64,000 bases of DNA, taken from positions 45,541 to 109,540 of the forward strand of contig CASEHD010000011.1 of assembly GCA_949287655.1 (NCBI GenBank), read 5' to 3'. Position 1 is the first letter of the stretch, and every line of letters starts with the position of its first letter. Of the stretch, positions 15,294-24,380 are shown piece after piece. A model generated the notes under the pieces. That model ran no database searches and had not been told where the DNA came from. It saw nothing but the letters and a program-made list of their open reading frames with translations. The DNA is from an uncultured Christensenella sp. GTDB lineage: Bacteria; Bacillota; Clostridia; Christensenellales; UBA3700. The translations under genes were made by a program, and so were the position numbers.

Positions 15294-17208
15294 TACGGCA
15301 GGCAAAGGCAAGAAAGGCGGTACGATGGCGATCCTCGGCAGACTCCTGAAATATATGTTCAGGTTCTATAAGTGGGAGCTTCTCGCGGTAATTATCTGTA
15401 TCACGATAAACGCGATTGCGGCGATAAGCTCGTCAATCTTCCTTGAGATCATCGTCGATGAGGTCGTCGAGCCGGGTCTCGTCAGCGGCTGGGACGCGGT
15501 CAAAGGCACGATGCTGAATATCGGTCTCATAATGGCGGGAATATTCGCTTTGGGCGTTATCTGCTCGTTCACCTACAACCGCATTATGGCGTACGTTACG
15601 CAGGGCTTCCTGAAGCATATGAGACTGGAAATGTTCAATAAGATGCAGTCTCTGCCGATACGCTATTTTGACACGAACACGCACGGCGACATAATGAGTA
15701 CTTACACCAACGATATCGACGCGTTGAGACAGCTGGTTTCGCAGTCGATGCCGCAGATGTACTACTCGGCAGTCGCACTGATAACGCTTATCGTAAGCAT
15801 GTTGCAGTCGAGTATATGGCTTTTCCTCGTCGTGCTTCTGGGATGCGTATCCATGCTTTTCGTTACGAAAGCGGTCGGCGGCAAGAGCGCGAAATTCTTT
15901 ATCCGTCAGCAGAGATCTATGGGTAAGACGGAAGGTTTCGTCGAAGAGATGATGAACGGACAGAAAGTCATCAAGGTCTTCTGTCACGAGGAACAGTCAA
16001 AGCGCGATTTCGATAAGATCAACGAGCAGCTCTTCAAGGACAGCGAAAACGCAAACAAGTACGCCAACGTGCTGATGCCCACGATAAACAACATCGGTCA
16101 CGTGCTGTACGTTCTCGTCGCGATAGTAGGCGGACTGCTCGTGCTTGCAGGCGTACACAATTTAAGCATTACGGGACTCGAAGGCGAAGCCATAAAGATG
16201 GGCGCGATAGTCGCGTTCCTGAATATGAGCCGACAGTTCACGATAAATATCGGGCAGCTTTCGATGCAGGTCAACTCCGTCGTCATGGGTACCGCGGGCG
16301 CCGAGCGTATCTTTGAGCTTCTCGACCAGGAGTCCGAAACGGACGACGGCTATGTCACTCTCGTAAACGCAGAGACAGACGAAAAGGGCAATATCCGCGA
16401 AAGCGCGACCCGTACCGGAATGTGGGCATGGAGACATCCTCACAAGGCGGACGGCTCAGTCACATATCAGGAACTTAAAGGCGATATCCGGCTGTTCGAC
16501 GTCGACTTCGGTTACGTGCCGGACAAAATAGTGCTGCACGACGTGTCGCTGTATGCTAAGCCGGGGCAGAAGATAGCGTTCGTCGGCGCGACCGGCGCGG
16601 GCAAGACGACGATAACCAACCTTATCAACCGTTTCTACGACATCGCGGACGGCAAGATAAGATATGACGGCATAAATATCAACAAGATAAAGAAAGCCGA
16701 TCTTCGCCGCTCCCTCGGCATGGTATTGCAGGATACCAACCTGTTTACCGGCACGATAATGGACAATATCCGTTACGGCAAACTCGACGCTTCGGACGAC
16801 GAATGCGTCGCGGCGGCTAAGCTCGCGAACGCGCACGACTTTATAACCCGTCTTCCGGAAGGGTACAACACGATGCTGACCGGCGACGGCGCGAACCTGT
16901 CGCAGGGACAGAAACAGCTTCTTTCGATAGCGCGCGCGGCGGTAGCCAACGCTCCCGTGCTGATACTCGACGAGGCGACTTCGTCCATCGATACGCGCAC
17001 CGAAGCTCTCGTTCAGCAGGGTATGGACCACCTTATGGAAGGCAGAACGGTCTTTGTCATCGCGCACAGGCTGTCGACGATACAGAACTCGGACGCGATA
17101 ATGGTTCTCGACCACGGCAGGATAATAGAACGCGGCTCCCACGATCAGCTGATCGCGCAGAAGGGCGTGTACTATCAGCTGTATACAGGAGCGTTCGAAC
17201 TCGAATAA
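15286..17208 (+). CDS. ABC exporter half-transporter, canonical partner
   Basis: 640 residues, starting at ATG 15286 after GGAGGTGAG; a GTG nine bases upstream is in frame but lies within that ribosome site. N-terminal exporter domain with six helices, then a linker of about 50 residues and an ATPase with Walker A GATGAGKTT, signature LSQGQKQLL (Gln in place of the first Gly, common in this half), Walker B LILDEATSSID with the catalytic Glu, and the H-loop AHRLST. With the preceding gene it should form a heterodimeric exporter under MarR control. A strong terminator follows. Confidence 0.93.
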   Translation: MNNTAGKGKKGGTMAILGRLLKYMFRFYKWELLAVIICITINAIAAISSSIFLEIIVDEVVEPGLVSGWDAVKGTMLNIGLIMAGIFALGVICSFTYNRIMAYVTQGFLKHMRLEMFNKMQSLPIRYFDTNTHGDIMSTYTNDIDALRQLVSQSMPQMYYSAVALITLIVSMLQSSIWLFLVVLLGCVSMLFVTKAVGGKSAKFFIRQQRSMGKTEGFVEEMMNGQKVIKVFCHEEQSKRDFDKINEQLFKDSENANKYANVLMPTINNIGHVLYVLVAIVGGLLVLAGVHNLSITGLEGEAIKMGAIVAFLNMSRQFTINIGQLSMQVNSVVMGTAGAERIFELLDQESETDDGYVTLVNAETDEKGNIRESATRTGMWAWRHPHKADGSVTYQELKGDIRLFDVDFGYVPDKIVLHDVSLYAKPGQKIAFVGATGAGKTTITNLINRFYDIADGKIRYDGININKIKKADLRRSLGMVLQDTNLFTGTIMDNIRYGKLDASDDECVAAAKLANAHDFITRLPEGYNTMLTGDGANLSQGQKQLLSIARAAVANAPVLILDEATSSIDTRTEALVQQGMDHLMEGRTVFVIAHRLSTIQNSDAIMVLDHGRIIERGSHDQLIAQKGVYYQLYTGAFELE

Positions 17209-17275
17209 ACGGGGCGCTTGTCCCGGCGGCGGCATTATGCCGCGCGCGTAGACGGTAAGTTTTACCGATAATTTT

Positions 17276-17302
17276 ACGGCGGCGTTTGCCGCCGTTTTTT
17301 TG
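17276..17302 (+). terminator. Terminator of the marR-ABC operon
   Basis: Perfect 8-bp stem ACGGCGGC/GCCGCCGT (17276-17283 with 17288-17295), GTTT loop, then seven T. Confidence 0.92.
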
Positions 17303-17401
17303 TAAAGGATGAACGTGAGAAGCGCGCCGCCTGTTAACGATCGCGGGGGTTGTTGGCTTTGAGAAGAAACGCGGCGGGGTAAAGTCCGGCGAAAATCCGT
17401 A

Positions 17402-17430
17402 TTGACAAAGTGCGCGCGCGCTATTATAAT
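17402..17430 (+). promoter_or_regulatory. Consensus promoter of the nitroreductase operon
   Basis: TTGACA (17402-17407), 17-base spacer containing an alternating GCGCGCGCGC tract, TATAAT (17425-17430). Transcript start expected near 17437. Confidence 0.9.
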
Positions 17431-17462
17431 CAAAATTAGAATATATTAAAGGGGAGCGGCGT

Positions 17463-17987
17463 ATGGGCGTAAGCGAAGCCAGCGAAAGCAGATTCAGTTG
17501 CAGAAAATATCAGGAAAGGGACGTCGGCAACGGACTTATCGAACAGTGCCTGGAATGCGCGAGGCTGTCGCCGTCAGCTCTTAACAAACAGCCGTGGAAA
17601 TTCTATGTGACCAGAGGGGATCTGAAAGCGGCGATAGCGAAGGAAACTCAGCTTTTCGGCGCGAACGCGTTTACCGACGAAGCCCCCGTGCTGGTCGCGG
17701 TCACGGTAAAGCCGAGGGTCGCGGATAAACTCGCGGACAAGATAAAGCATCAGGATTTTTCCTCGATAGACCTGGGGATAGCGGTGCAGAGTTTTTGTCT
17801 TAAAGCCGCAGAGCTCGGGCTGGGCACCTGTATTATCGGCTGGGTAAAGACCGGGGCGGTCGACAAGCTTCTGAACACGGCGGTCGGGGAAAAGACAAAA
17901 CTTATAATCGCCCTCGGATATCCCGCATGCGAACAGCCGCCCCGCCGCAGAAAATCTATGGAGGAGATAGCGGTCTATCTGTCATGA
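17463..17987 (+). CDS. Nitroreductase-family FMN oxidoreductase
   Basis: 174 residues, a short member of the nitroreductase superfamily that uses FMN and NAD(P)H. Visible marks are the N-terminal FMN-phosphate motif SRFSCRKY, ECARLSPSALNKQPW (the SPSxxNxQPW motif) and the C-terminal LGTCIIGW and ALGYP. Start has GGGGAG upstream. It overlaps the following membrane-protein gene by four bases. The physiological substrate of such enzymes is generally not predictable. Confidence 0.92.
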   Translation: MGVSEASESRFSCRKYQERDVGNGLIEQCLECARLSPSALNKQPWKFYVTRGDLKAAIAKETQLFGANAFTDEAPVLVAVTVKPRVADKLADKIKHQDFSSIDLGIAVQSFCLKAAELGLGTCIIGWVKTGAVDKLLNTAVGEKTKLIIALGYPACEQPPRRRKSMEEIAVYLS

Positions 17988-18532
17988 CCGCATTGCATAT
18001 GGAAGAAAAGAATATCAGAAACGCCGGTAAAGACGTGAAGAAAAATTTTTGGATATCAATCGTACTTTCGGTCATGCTGGTCGGCGGCGTGCCGATGATT
18101 GTGCTCGGCGCGACCAATAAGATATGGGCGGTCATGGCAATAGGCATCGCGTTTACCGCGCTCGGTTTTTACGGCTGTCCGCTGGGCTGGGTGATGTACG
18201 GCGAGGCGAAGTTCCGCGCCGCGCTCGTAAGCGCGATAGAGTACGAGGGCAGGGTCACCGTGGACGGTCTCGTCGCGCAGTTCGGAAAGCACAGGAACAA
18301 GATAATCGCGGATATCCGCAAGCTTATCGAAAAGAGGTATCTCGCGGGGTACGCGTTCGACGGAGAGACGCTGGTGTACGCCGAAAAGAAGGAGAGGCCC
18401 AAAGAGAGGATATACGTCGGCAAGTGCCCGTCCTGCAACGCGATAATGGAATATGCGGACGGAAAGGTGTTCTGTCCGTATTGCGGATTCGTAAGGGAAG
18501 CGACCGTCGAGGAAATGAAACGTTCGCAATGA
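17984..18532 (+). CDS. Membrane protein with winged-helix-like and zinc-ribbon segments
   Basis: 182 residues if it starts at the ATG overlapping the nitroreductase stop; ATG 17999 is an alternative and neither has a well-placed ribosome site. Two transmembrane helices lie at about 26-75. They are followed by a helical stretch resembling a winged helix (VDGLVAQFGKHRNKIIADIRKLIEK) and a C-terminal zinc ribbon with CPSC and CPYC pairs, so the cytoplasmic part probably binds zinc. Function unknown. Coupling to the nitroreductase suggests a shared regulon. Terminator directly after. Confidence 0.7.
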   Translation: MTALHMEEKNIRNAGKDVKKNFWISIVLSVMLVGGVPMIVLGATNKIWAVMAIGIAFTALGFYGCPLGWVMYGEAKFRAALVSAIEYEGRVTVDGLVAQFGKHRNKIIADIRKLIEKRYLAGYAFDGETLVYAEKKERPKERIYVGKCPSCNAIMEYADGKVFCPYCGFVREATVEEMKRSQ

Positions 18533-18538
18533 TAACGT

Positions 18539-18563
18539 CGCCGCGGCAGCGGCGCTTTTTTTT
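18539..18563 (+). terminator. Intrinsic terminator
   Basis: CGCCGC (18539-18544) with GCGGCG (18549-18554), GGCA loop, then C and eight T. The remaining 18564-18760 holds no recognisable gene. Confidence 0.85.
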
Positions 18564-18760
18564 ATGCGCGTTATTCCGATCCTTCGCCGCCGAGAGGCGG
18601 ACATAAAGAGAGAGACGGACGCGCCCGAAAGAACGGGATCGGGCGGTCGGGAAACGGGAATGTGAAACCGGCTCTGAGAGAGAAAAGAGCGGCGGTAAGG
18701 CGCGCTTAAAACGCGGACCGGGAGGAGTAAAAAATATTGCGTACTGCGCTATGCGATAAT

Positions 18761-18801
18761 GCGGTCAAACGTTTGACCGCGCGCGTATAAAGGTATATAC
18801 T
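18761..18801 (+). promoter_or_regulatory. Promoter overlapped by a perfect 20-bp palindrome
   Basis: The perfect palindrome GCGGTCAAACGTTTGACCGC (18761-18780) contains the -35 TTGACC (18773-18778). A 17-base spacer leads to TATACT (18796-18801). A dimeric repressor or activator could bind here and control the permease gene at 18838. Confidence 0.75.
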
Positions 18802-18837
18802 CATTTCGTAAAATGGGAACAAGAGGAAGAAAGAGTT

Positions 18838-20157
18838 ATGGAAGAAGAGAAACCCGAGGTTGAAGAAAGCGCAAAAAACCTACACGGGCAGGAAAATTTT
18901 TCCGATAACGGCGGCAAGACCGGCGGCGAGGACAATTCGGAGGCGATAAGCGACGTCGCAACCGGCGCGGATCTCAGAGAGCCGCTGAAAGGAAGCGAAG
19001 CGCACGCCGAAAGGACGCGCATACGCAAGCTGTTCAGAAAGCAGGACGTAAAGAACTTTTTAAAAGCCAACGTCGTGCTGATAATCGCGATCGTCGCGGC
19101 GGCGGTCACCTGTTTTTTCGTGCCTTTCGACAGCGAGTACGCCGACTACTTCGACTGGCGCACCCTTTCGTGTCTTTTCTGTACGCTCGCGGTGGTCGCG
19201 GCGTTCAAAAATATCCGCTTTTTCGTATGGCTCGCGGACGTCATAGTAAGGCGTTTCAAGAATACAAGGACGGTAATAATAGCCCTGGTTTTCGTCACCT
19301 ATTTCGGGTCGATGATAATGGCGAACGACATGGCGCTCGTGACCTTCCTGCCGCTGGGGTATTTTGTGCTTGAATCGTGCAACGGCAGAAAATATATGGC
19401 GTTCACTTTCATAATGCAGAACATCGCCGCCAATCTGGGAGGTATGCTTACGCCTTTCGGCAACCCGCAGAACCTTTATCTTTATTCGTTTTTCAATATC
19501 GGCGCGGCCGAATTTTTCAAAATAATGGCGGTGCCGTTCGCGGCGGCGTTTCTGCTTATTCTGGGAACGTGTTTTTTCGTAAAACCGGAAAAAGTGGAGG
19601 TCGGCACGCAGAAAAAACCCGCGCCCAAGGCATGGAGAGCGGCGGTCTACGGCGTGTTGTTCATAGTTTCCGTGCTGATAGTTTTCCGCATCTTTCCGTA
19701 CTATTGGGGACTTCTTGCGGTGACGGTCGCGCTGCTCGCGCTCGATTTCAAGGCGATACTCAGGGTCGACTACGGCTTGCTTCTCACGTTCTGCGCCTTT
19801 TTCGTGTTTTCCGGGAACATGGCGCGGATAGAACCCGTGCAGCAATTCCTGGGAAAGCTCATGGAGATAGACCCGCTCGCCTTCGGCGTGCTGTCGTGTC
19901 AGGTGATAAGCAACGTGCCCAGCGCGGTATTGCTGTCGCGTTTCACGACCGACTACGCGCGCCTTCTGATCGCGGTCAACCTGGGCGGACTCGGCACCCC
20001 GATCGCTTCGCTCGCCAGCCTTATCACGCTGAATACGTACCGCAAGCTTGCGCCGGGCGATACTAAGAAATACGTACTTCTTTTCCTCGCGCTCAACTTC
20101 GGATTTTTGCTTATACTTACGGGCTTCGGTTATCTTACCTGTTACGCCGTGCTCTGA
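18838..20157 (+). CDS. ArsB/SLC13-superfamily anion or citrate-type permease
   Basis: 439 residues. An unusual acidic, hydrophilic N-terminus of about 75 residues precedes around 11 hydrophobic helices of the ion transporter (IT) superfamily. Diagnostic segments are MANDMALVTFLPL in the first half, NLGGMLTPFGNPQNLYL, and NVPSAVLLSRF with NLGGLGTPIASLAS in the second, the paired re-entrant motifs. Members export arsenite or import or export dicarboxylates, citrate or Na+. No arsenic genes are adjacent, so the substrate is open. Regulation is suggested by the palindrome over its -35 box. Confidence 0.88.
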   Translation: MEEEKPEVEESAKNLHGQENFSDNGGKTGGEDNSEAISDVATGADLREPLKGSEAHAERTRIRKLFRKQDVKNFLKANVVLIIAIVAAAVTCFFVPFDSEYADYFDWRTLSCLFCTLAVVAAFKNIRFFVWLADVIVRRFKNTRTVIIALVFVTYFGSMIMANDMALVTFLPLGYFVLESCNGRKYMAFTFIMQNIAANLGGMLTPFGNPQNLYLYSFFNIGAAEFFKIMAVPFAAAFLLILGTCFFVKPEKVEVGTQKKPAPKAWRAAVYGVLFIVSVLIVFRIFPYYWGLLAVTVALLALDFKAILRVDYGLLLTFCAFFVFSGNMARIEPVQQFLGKLMEIDPLAFGVLSCQVISNVPSAVLLSRFTTDYARLLIAVNLGGLGTPIASLASLITLNTYRKLAPGDTKKYVLLFLALNFGFLLILTGFGYLTCYAVL

Positions 20158-20260
20158 ACGCCGGGCGGCAGTTGAAAGACGACTTCCTGCCTTCATGCGG
20201 GGATATTATTATTCAGAGATAACCGACAGAGATATTTTACACCGATTTAACATAATTGTG

Positions 20261-20290
20261 TTGTAAAACGCAGGGTTAATGTGATATTAT
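20261..20290 (+). promoter_or_regulatory. Possible promoter of the helicase-nuclease gene
   Basis: TTGTAA (20261-20266), 18-base spacer, TATTAT (20285-20290), in an AT-rich stretch 49 bases before the gene. No terminator is clear after the preceding permease, so read-through is possible. Confidence 0.4.
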
Positions 20291-20338
20291 AATAAACGTC
20301 ATATAATTTAACGAGCGAAGCGCGGAGGAGAGTCTGAA

Positions 20339-23300
20339 TTGGGCAAAGTCAAAAATCTGAAAGTCTTACAAAACAAACTGATAGATCTGAGCACGGCGAA
20401 TCCGCTGATCAGCTTCAATGCTGAACGCAAATCTTTCCTTTATGTCGTCAGACCCGTTCCCGAGACTCTGTTCAAGAGGTTCTGGACGACCGCCGGATAC
20501 GTCGCAAAGGTATTCGACGGCGAAGGGCAGGAAGCGCTGGGGCGCAACGAGATAGAGCTGCGCAATCCCAAGTCGCCCACAAAGAGAGTGCTCAATTACA
20601 TACTCAAAAATTCAAGGCAGATAATGAACGAAAGAGGTATCAACGTGCTTTATCTCGCGTTCAATTTCGTCGTCTACGAGGATAAGGGCGAGACGTGCAA
20701 GGCGCCGCTTCTTCTCGTGCCGGTACGAATAAAGAAGACGAGCGACGACGTTTACAGCATCGTCGAATACGAGGACGAAGCGATACTCAATCCGGCGCTG
20801 GATTATAAACTGAGTATGACGGAGAAGATAAACCTTCCGTCGTTTTATAAAGATACCGACTACGGTCTGTACGTCAGCGAGGTCAGGGCGATTCTCGCAG
20901 ACGCGGGTATGGGGCTTGAAGAGAAGGTCGTGCTGGGCATGTTCTCGTACGAAAAGATAAGTATGTATTTCGATATCGCGAAGAACGGCACCGAAATGCT
21001 CAAGAACAAGGCGGTCAGCGCGCTGCTGGGCGAAGGCACGTTCATCGGGACTCTTCCCGAAGACGCTCCGTCGGATAAGGGTATGGAAAACAACGTCGTC
21101 GACGCGGACTCGAGCCAGCAGAGGGCGATAAGCTGCGCTATGGACGGGTACAGTTTTGTGTTGCAGGGACCTCCCGGCACGGGCAAGTCTCAGACTATCA
21201 CCAATATAATCGCGGGGTTGTTGTACAAGGACAAGAAGGTCCTTTTCGTGTCGGAAAAGATGACGGCGCTCGAAGTCGTCCGCAACAAGCTGGTCAGAGC
21301 GGGGCTGGGCGATTATTGCCTTGAACTGCACAGTCAGAAAGCGAATAAAAAGGAATTCATCAGGGCTATAAAAGAGGTCCTCGTGCTGGACAGAGAGGAG
21401 TATACTCACAGCGAAGGCGATATGGCGAGGTCCGAAAGGATAAGGACGGGGAAGAAACTTTCCGGTTACAGTGAAGCTCTCGCGAAGGAAATACCTCAGC
21501 TGGGCGTCACGGTCTATGATCTTTTCGGCATGTTTACCGCGCTTATCGACGTCCCCGAGGTTGATTTTACGATATCCGGCATAAGAAGCAGGACGCCGGA
21601 GTCGCTGGAAGAAACGCTTTCGTTGATAGAGCGTTACGCGCTGTGTTGCAAGGACGGCGGCGATCCGCTCTGTTCGGACAGTCCGTGGAAAGGTCTTAAA
21701 GACGAGGTCGGCAAAGACGACAGGGAAAAGGCAACGGGTCTCATGGGCAGGCTTGCCGATACGTCCGGCAAGCTGGTCGCGGCGGGCAACGTGTTCAGGG
21801 AATATGGGATATCGTTCGAATATCCTTCCGACAACGAAGAGATAAAGAGGTTCATCGAGGCGCTCAAAGCTTACGACGGCGTTACCCCGGCTTTTTTCGA
21901 CGGCGATTACCGCAGTGAAGCGATCGCGGCGCTGAGAGAATACAACAACGCGAAGTACGAGAAAGACGAAATTGCGGCGCATACCGACTTGTATTTCAAC
22001 GAAGGAGTCCTTACTCTCGACATTGAGGCGATGAGCAACCGTCTTAAAGGCTATTCGCTTTTCGCGAGGATATTCGGCAAGGATTACGGCAGAGACGTCG
22101 CCGCGATGTGGAGATATGCGCGTCCGGCAGCGGAAAAGCCCAAATATTCGTCTGTCCTGGCGTTTGCGGAAGAGCTCGTATCGAGAAAGCAATCGGAAGA
22201 AAGGTTGAGAAGAGCGGAAAACAAACTCGAAAGGCTGGGACTTTCAGCGAATGACGCTAAGGATATAGACAACATTAAAAAATTCGACAATCTGATAGGA
22301 AAATGCGGTGCGATCGACCCCGAAAGGTTCAGGAGTATGTCCGCAAGAGATCTGAACAGAGCCAGGGCGGAACTGATCGCGGCGGGCGAAAATATAGACG
22401 CGCTGCTGAGAGAGCTCGAAGCTGAGAGGTCGGAAGAAAAAGAGCTGTTCCACGGTCTCATGCCGGCATATCCCGGTTTTGAGAAGATAAACGAAACGGC
22501 GCTGGCGTTGTCGTCTGCGGCGGCGGATTTCGGACCGTACATCGAAAAGAGAGACCTTTCCCTGCTCCTGGAGAGAACGGGCGACGACGGATTCATTGCC
22601 GCGGTCGCGGATGAGGAGATAGCGCCGGAGCTGTGGAAGGACTGCTACAAAAGGTGTTTCTACGCTCAGTGGATAGAAGCCGTAAGAGACGACGATCCCG
22701 CGCTGAGAGGCTTTACCGCAGAAGGTCACAACGAAGCGGTCAGGGATTTCTGCAGAGCGGACGAAACGGGGCTTTTAACCGCAAGGAATGAGATACCCCG
22801 TAAGCTCAATTCCGAAAGGGACGTCGTGCCGGAGGAAGAAAGGGCTGAATTCGATAAGGATAAGGCGGATTTCATACACGAATCCGAGCTCAAAAGAGGC
22901 AAGAAACCGATAAGGACCCTGCTTGCCGACATGCCGGAATTTATACAGAAGCTGAAGCCCTGTTTTATGATGTCGCCGCTCAGCGTGAGTTCGTATTTGA
23001 GCGACACGGATATAAAATTCGACGTCGTTATATTCGACGAGGCGTCTCAGGTATTGCCTGAGGACGCGATGTGTTCGATATTCCGCGGAAAGCAGGTGAT
23101 AATCGTCGGCGACTCTCAGCAGATGCCGCCCAGCAACCTGTTCGCGGCGGGAGTCGATTCCCTCGAAGACGACTACGATGACGAGGAAGACGAGACCGGG
23201 CCCGCGGCGGAAGACATGGGCGAATCCATACTCGAGCTGAGCGTGAGGGTGATGGACAGCATAAGTCTGAGATGGCATTACCGCAGTAAGAGCGAAAGTC

Positions 23301-24271
23301 TTATCGCGTTCTCCAACGCCAACTTCTATTACGGCAATCTGCAGACTTTCCCGGGCGTCGTCGCAACGAGAGAAGATTACGGCGTAGAACACGTTTACGT
23401 GCCGGACGGAGTATACGTCAGAAGGGATAAGAACAACCCGATCGAAGCGATAAAAGTCGTAGAGCTTGTGTTCGAGCATATAAGGAAGCATCCCGAAAGG
23501 AGCCTGGGCGTAGTCGCGTTCGGTCTCAGGCAGAGAGACGCGATAGAAAACATGATAAACAGGCGCAGGGTCGCGCTTACCGATCCCGAAGAGATAGCCG
23601 CGGCGAACGAGTTTTTCAGCGAATCCAAGGACGAGCCGTTCTTTGTGAAGAACCTTGAGACGGTGCAGGGCGACGAAAGGGATACGGTGATTTTCAGTAT
23701 GGGCTACGGAAGAGACGAGGAAGGTAAGTTCGCGCAGCGTTTCGGTCCGCTCAACAATAAGGGCGGCGAAAGGCGGCTCAACGTCGCCGTGACCAGGGCG
23801 AAGATAAATGTCAAACTCGTGACATCCGTGCACGCGAGCGAAATAGTAGTGACCGATAAGTCCTCAGAAGGCGCCAGATTGCTTAAAGCGTATATTGATT
23901 ACGCCGAAAACCCCGGCAGAGCGAGCGGAGCGCACCCGGTCGGCGCCAGCGTCGTGCGCAGCGTCGAAGACGACGTGTACGAATTCCTGGTCGGCGAAGG
24001 TTTCGAGGTCGAAAGGAACGTAGGAGCGTCCAGATACAAGATAGACCTGGCGATAAAACGCCCGGGAAGCGACGAATACGTCGTCGCGGTCGAATGCGAC
24101 GGCAAGGGTTATCAGAAGACGAAAAATACCAGAGACCGCGATCGCCTGAGGAAAAACGTGCTTATCGGTATGGGCTGGAAGGTATACAGGATATGGTCCG
24201 CGCAGTGGATAACGAACAGGGAAGAGGAAAAGAACAGGCTTCTGAGTTTCGTGACGCTGGCGCTGTATTAG
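20339..24271 (+). CDS. DUF4011 superfamily-1 helicase with C-terminal PD-(D/E)XK nuclease
   Basis: 1310 residues, starting at TTG 20339 eight bases after a perfect GGAGGAG. The N-terminus matches DUF4011 (LQNKLIDLSTANPLISF). A UvrD/Upf1-like helicase follows: Walker A GPPGTGKSQT near residue 278, Walker B FDEASQVLPEDA near 897, then GDSQQMPP, the WHYRS motif, VQGDERD and NVAVTRAK. The ATPase halves are split by about 600 residues of helical insert. The last 110 residues are a MTES_1575-type nuclease (YKIDLAI then VAVECDGKGY, the D and ExK-like residues). Such helicase-nucleases recur in defence islands; here it heads a cluster of regulatory ATPase, kinase and channel genes. Confidence 0.9.
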   Translation: MGKVKNLKVLQNKLIDLSTANPLISFNAERKSFLYVVRPVPETLFKRFWTTAGYVAKVFDGEGQEALGRNEIELRNPKSPTKRVLNYILKNSRQIMNERGINVLYLAFNFVVYEDKGETCKAPLLLVPVRIKKTSDDVYSIVEYEDEAILNPALDYKLSMTEKINLPSFYKDTDYGLYVSEVRAILADAGMGLEEKVVLGMFSYEKISMYFDIAKNGTEMLKNKAVSALLGEGTFIGTLPEDAPSDKGMENNVVDADSSQQRAISCAMDGYSFVLQGPPGTGKSQTITNIIAGLLYKDKKVLFVSEKMTALEVVRNKLVRAGLGDYCLELHSQKANKKEFIRAIKEVLVLDREEYTHSEGDMARSERIRTGKKLSGYSEALAKEIPQLGVTVYDLFGMFTALIDVPEVDFTISGIRSRTPESLEETLSLIERYALCCKDGGDPLCSDSPWKGLKDEVGKDDREKATGLMGRLADTSGKLVAAGNVFREYGISFEYPSDNEEIKRFIEALKAYDGVTPAFFDGDYRSEAIAALREYNNAKYEKDEIAAHTDLYFNEGVLTLDIEAMSNRLKGYSLFARIFGKDYGRDVAAMWRYARPAAEKPKYSSVLAFAEELVSRKQSEERLRRAENKLERLGLSANDAKDIDNIKKFDNLIGKCGAIDPERFRSMSARDLNRARAELIAAGENIDALLRELEAERSEEKELFHGLMPAYPGFEKINETALALSSAAADFGPYIEKRDLSLLLERTGDDGFIAAVADEEIAPELWKDCYKRCFYAQWIEAVRDDDPALRGFTAEGHNEAVRDFCRADETGLLTARNEIPRKLNSERDVVPEEERAEFDKDKADFIHESELKRGKKPIRTLLADMPEFIQKLKPCFMMSPLSVSSYLSDTDIKFDVVIFDEASQVLPEDAMCSIFRGKQVIIVGDSQQMPPSNLFAAGVDSLEDDYDDEEDETGPAAEDMGESILELSVRVMDSISLRWHYRSKSESLIAFSNANFYYGNLQTFPGVVATREDYGVEHVYVPDGVYVRRDKNNPIEAIKVVELVFEHIRKHPERSLGVVAFGLRQRDAIENMINRRRVALTDPEEIAAANEFFSESKDEPFFVKNLETVQGDERDTVIFSMGYGRDEEGKFAQRFGPLNNKGGERRLNVAVTRAKINVKLVTSVHASEIVVTDKSSEGARLLKAYIDYAENPGRASGAHPVGASVVRSVEDDVYEFLVGEGFEVERNVGASRYKIDLAIKRPGSDEYVVAVECDGKGYQKTKNTRDRDRLRKNVLIGMGWKVYRIWSAQWITNREEEKNRLLSFVTLALY

Positions 24272-24300
24272 ACAATTAACGGCTTACAGCAAGTTATATA

Positions 24301-24330
24301 TTGACAAGTTATAACCGTTTATAGTAAAAT
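24301..24330 (+). promoter_or_regulatory. Promoter of the RyR/channel/protease genes
   Basis: TTGACA (24301-24306), 18-base spacer, TAAAAT (24325-24330). It gives the genes from 24381 on their own start independent of the helicase gene. Confidence 0.7.
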
Positions 24331-24380
24331 AAATTTATGGCGGCGCGCGCGTCGCACGCACAAAAGAAGGTAAGGGTTAA

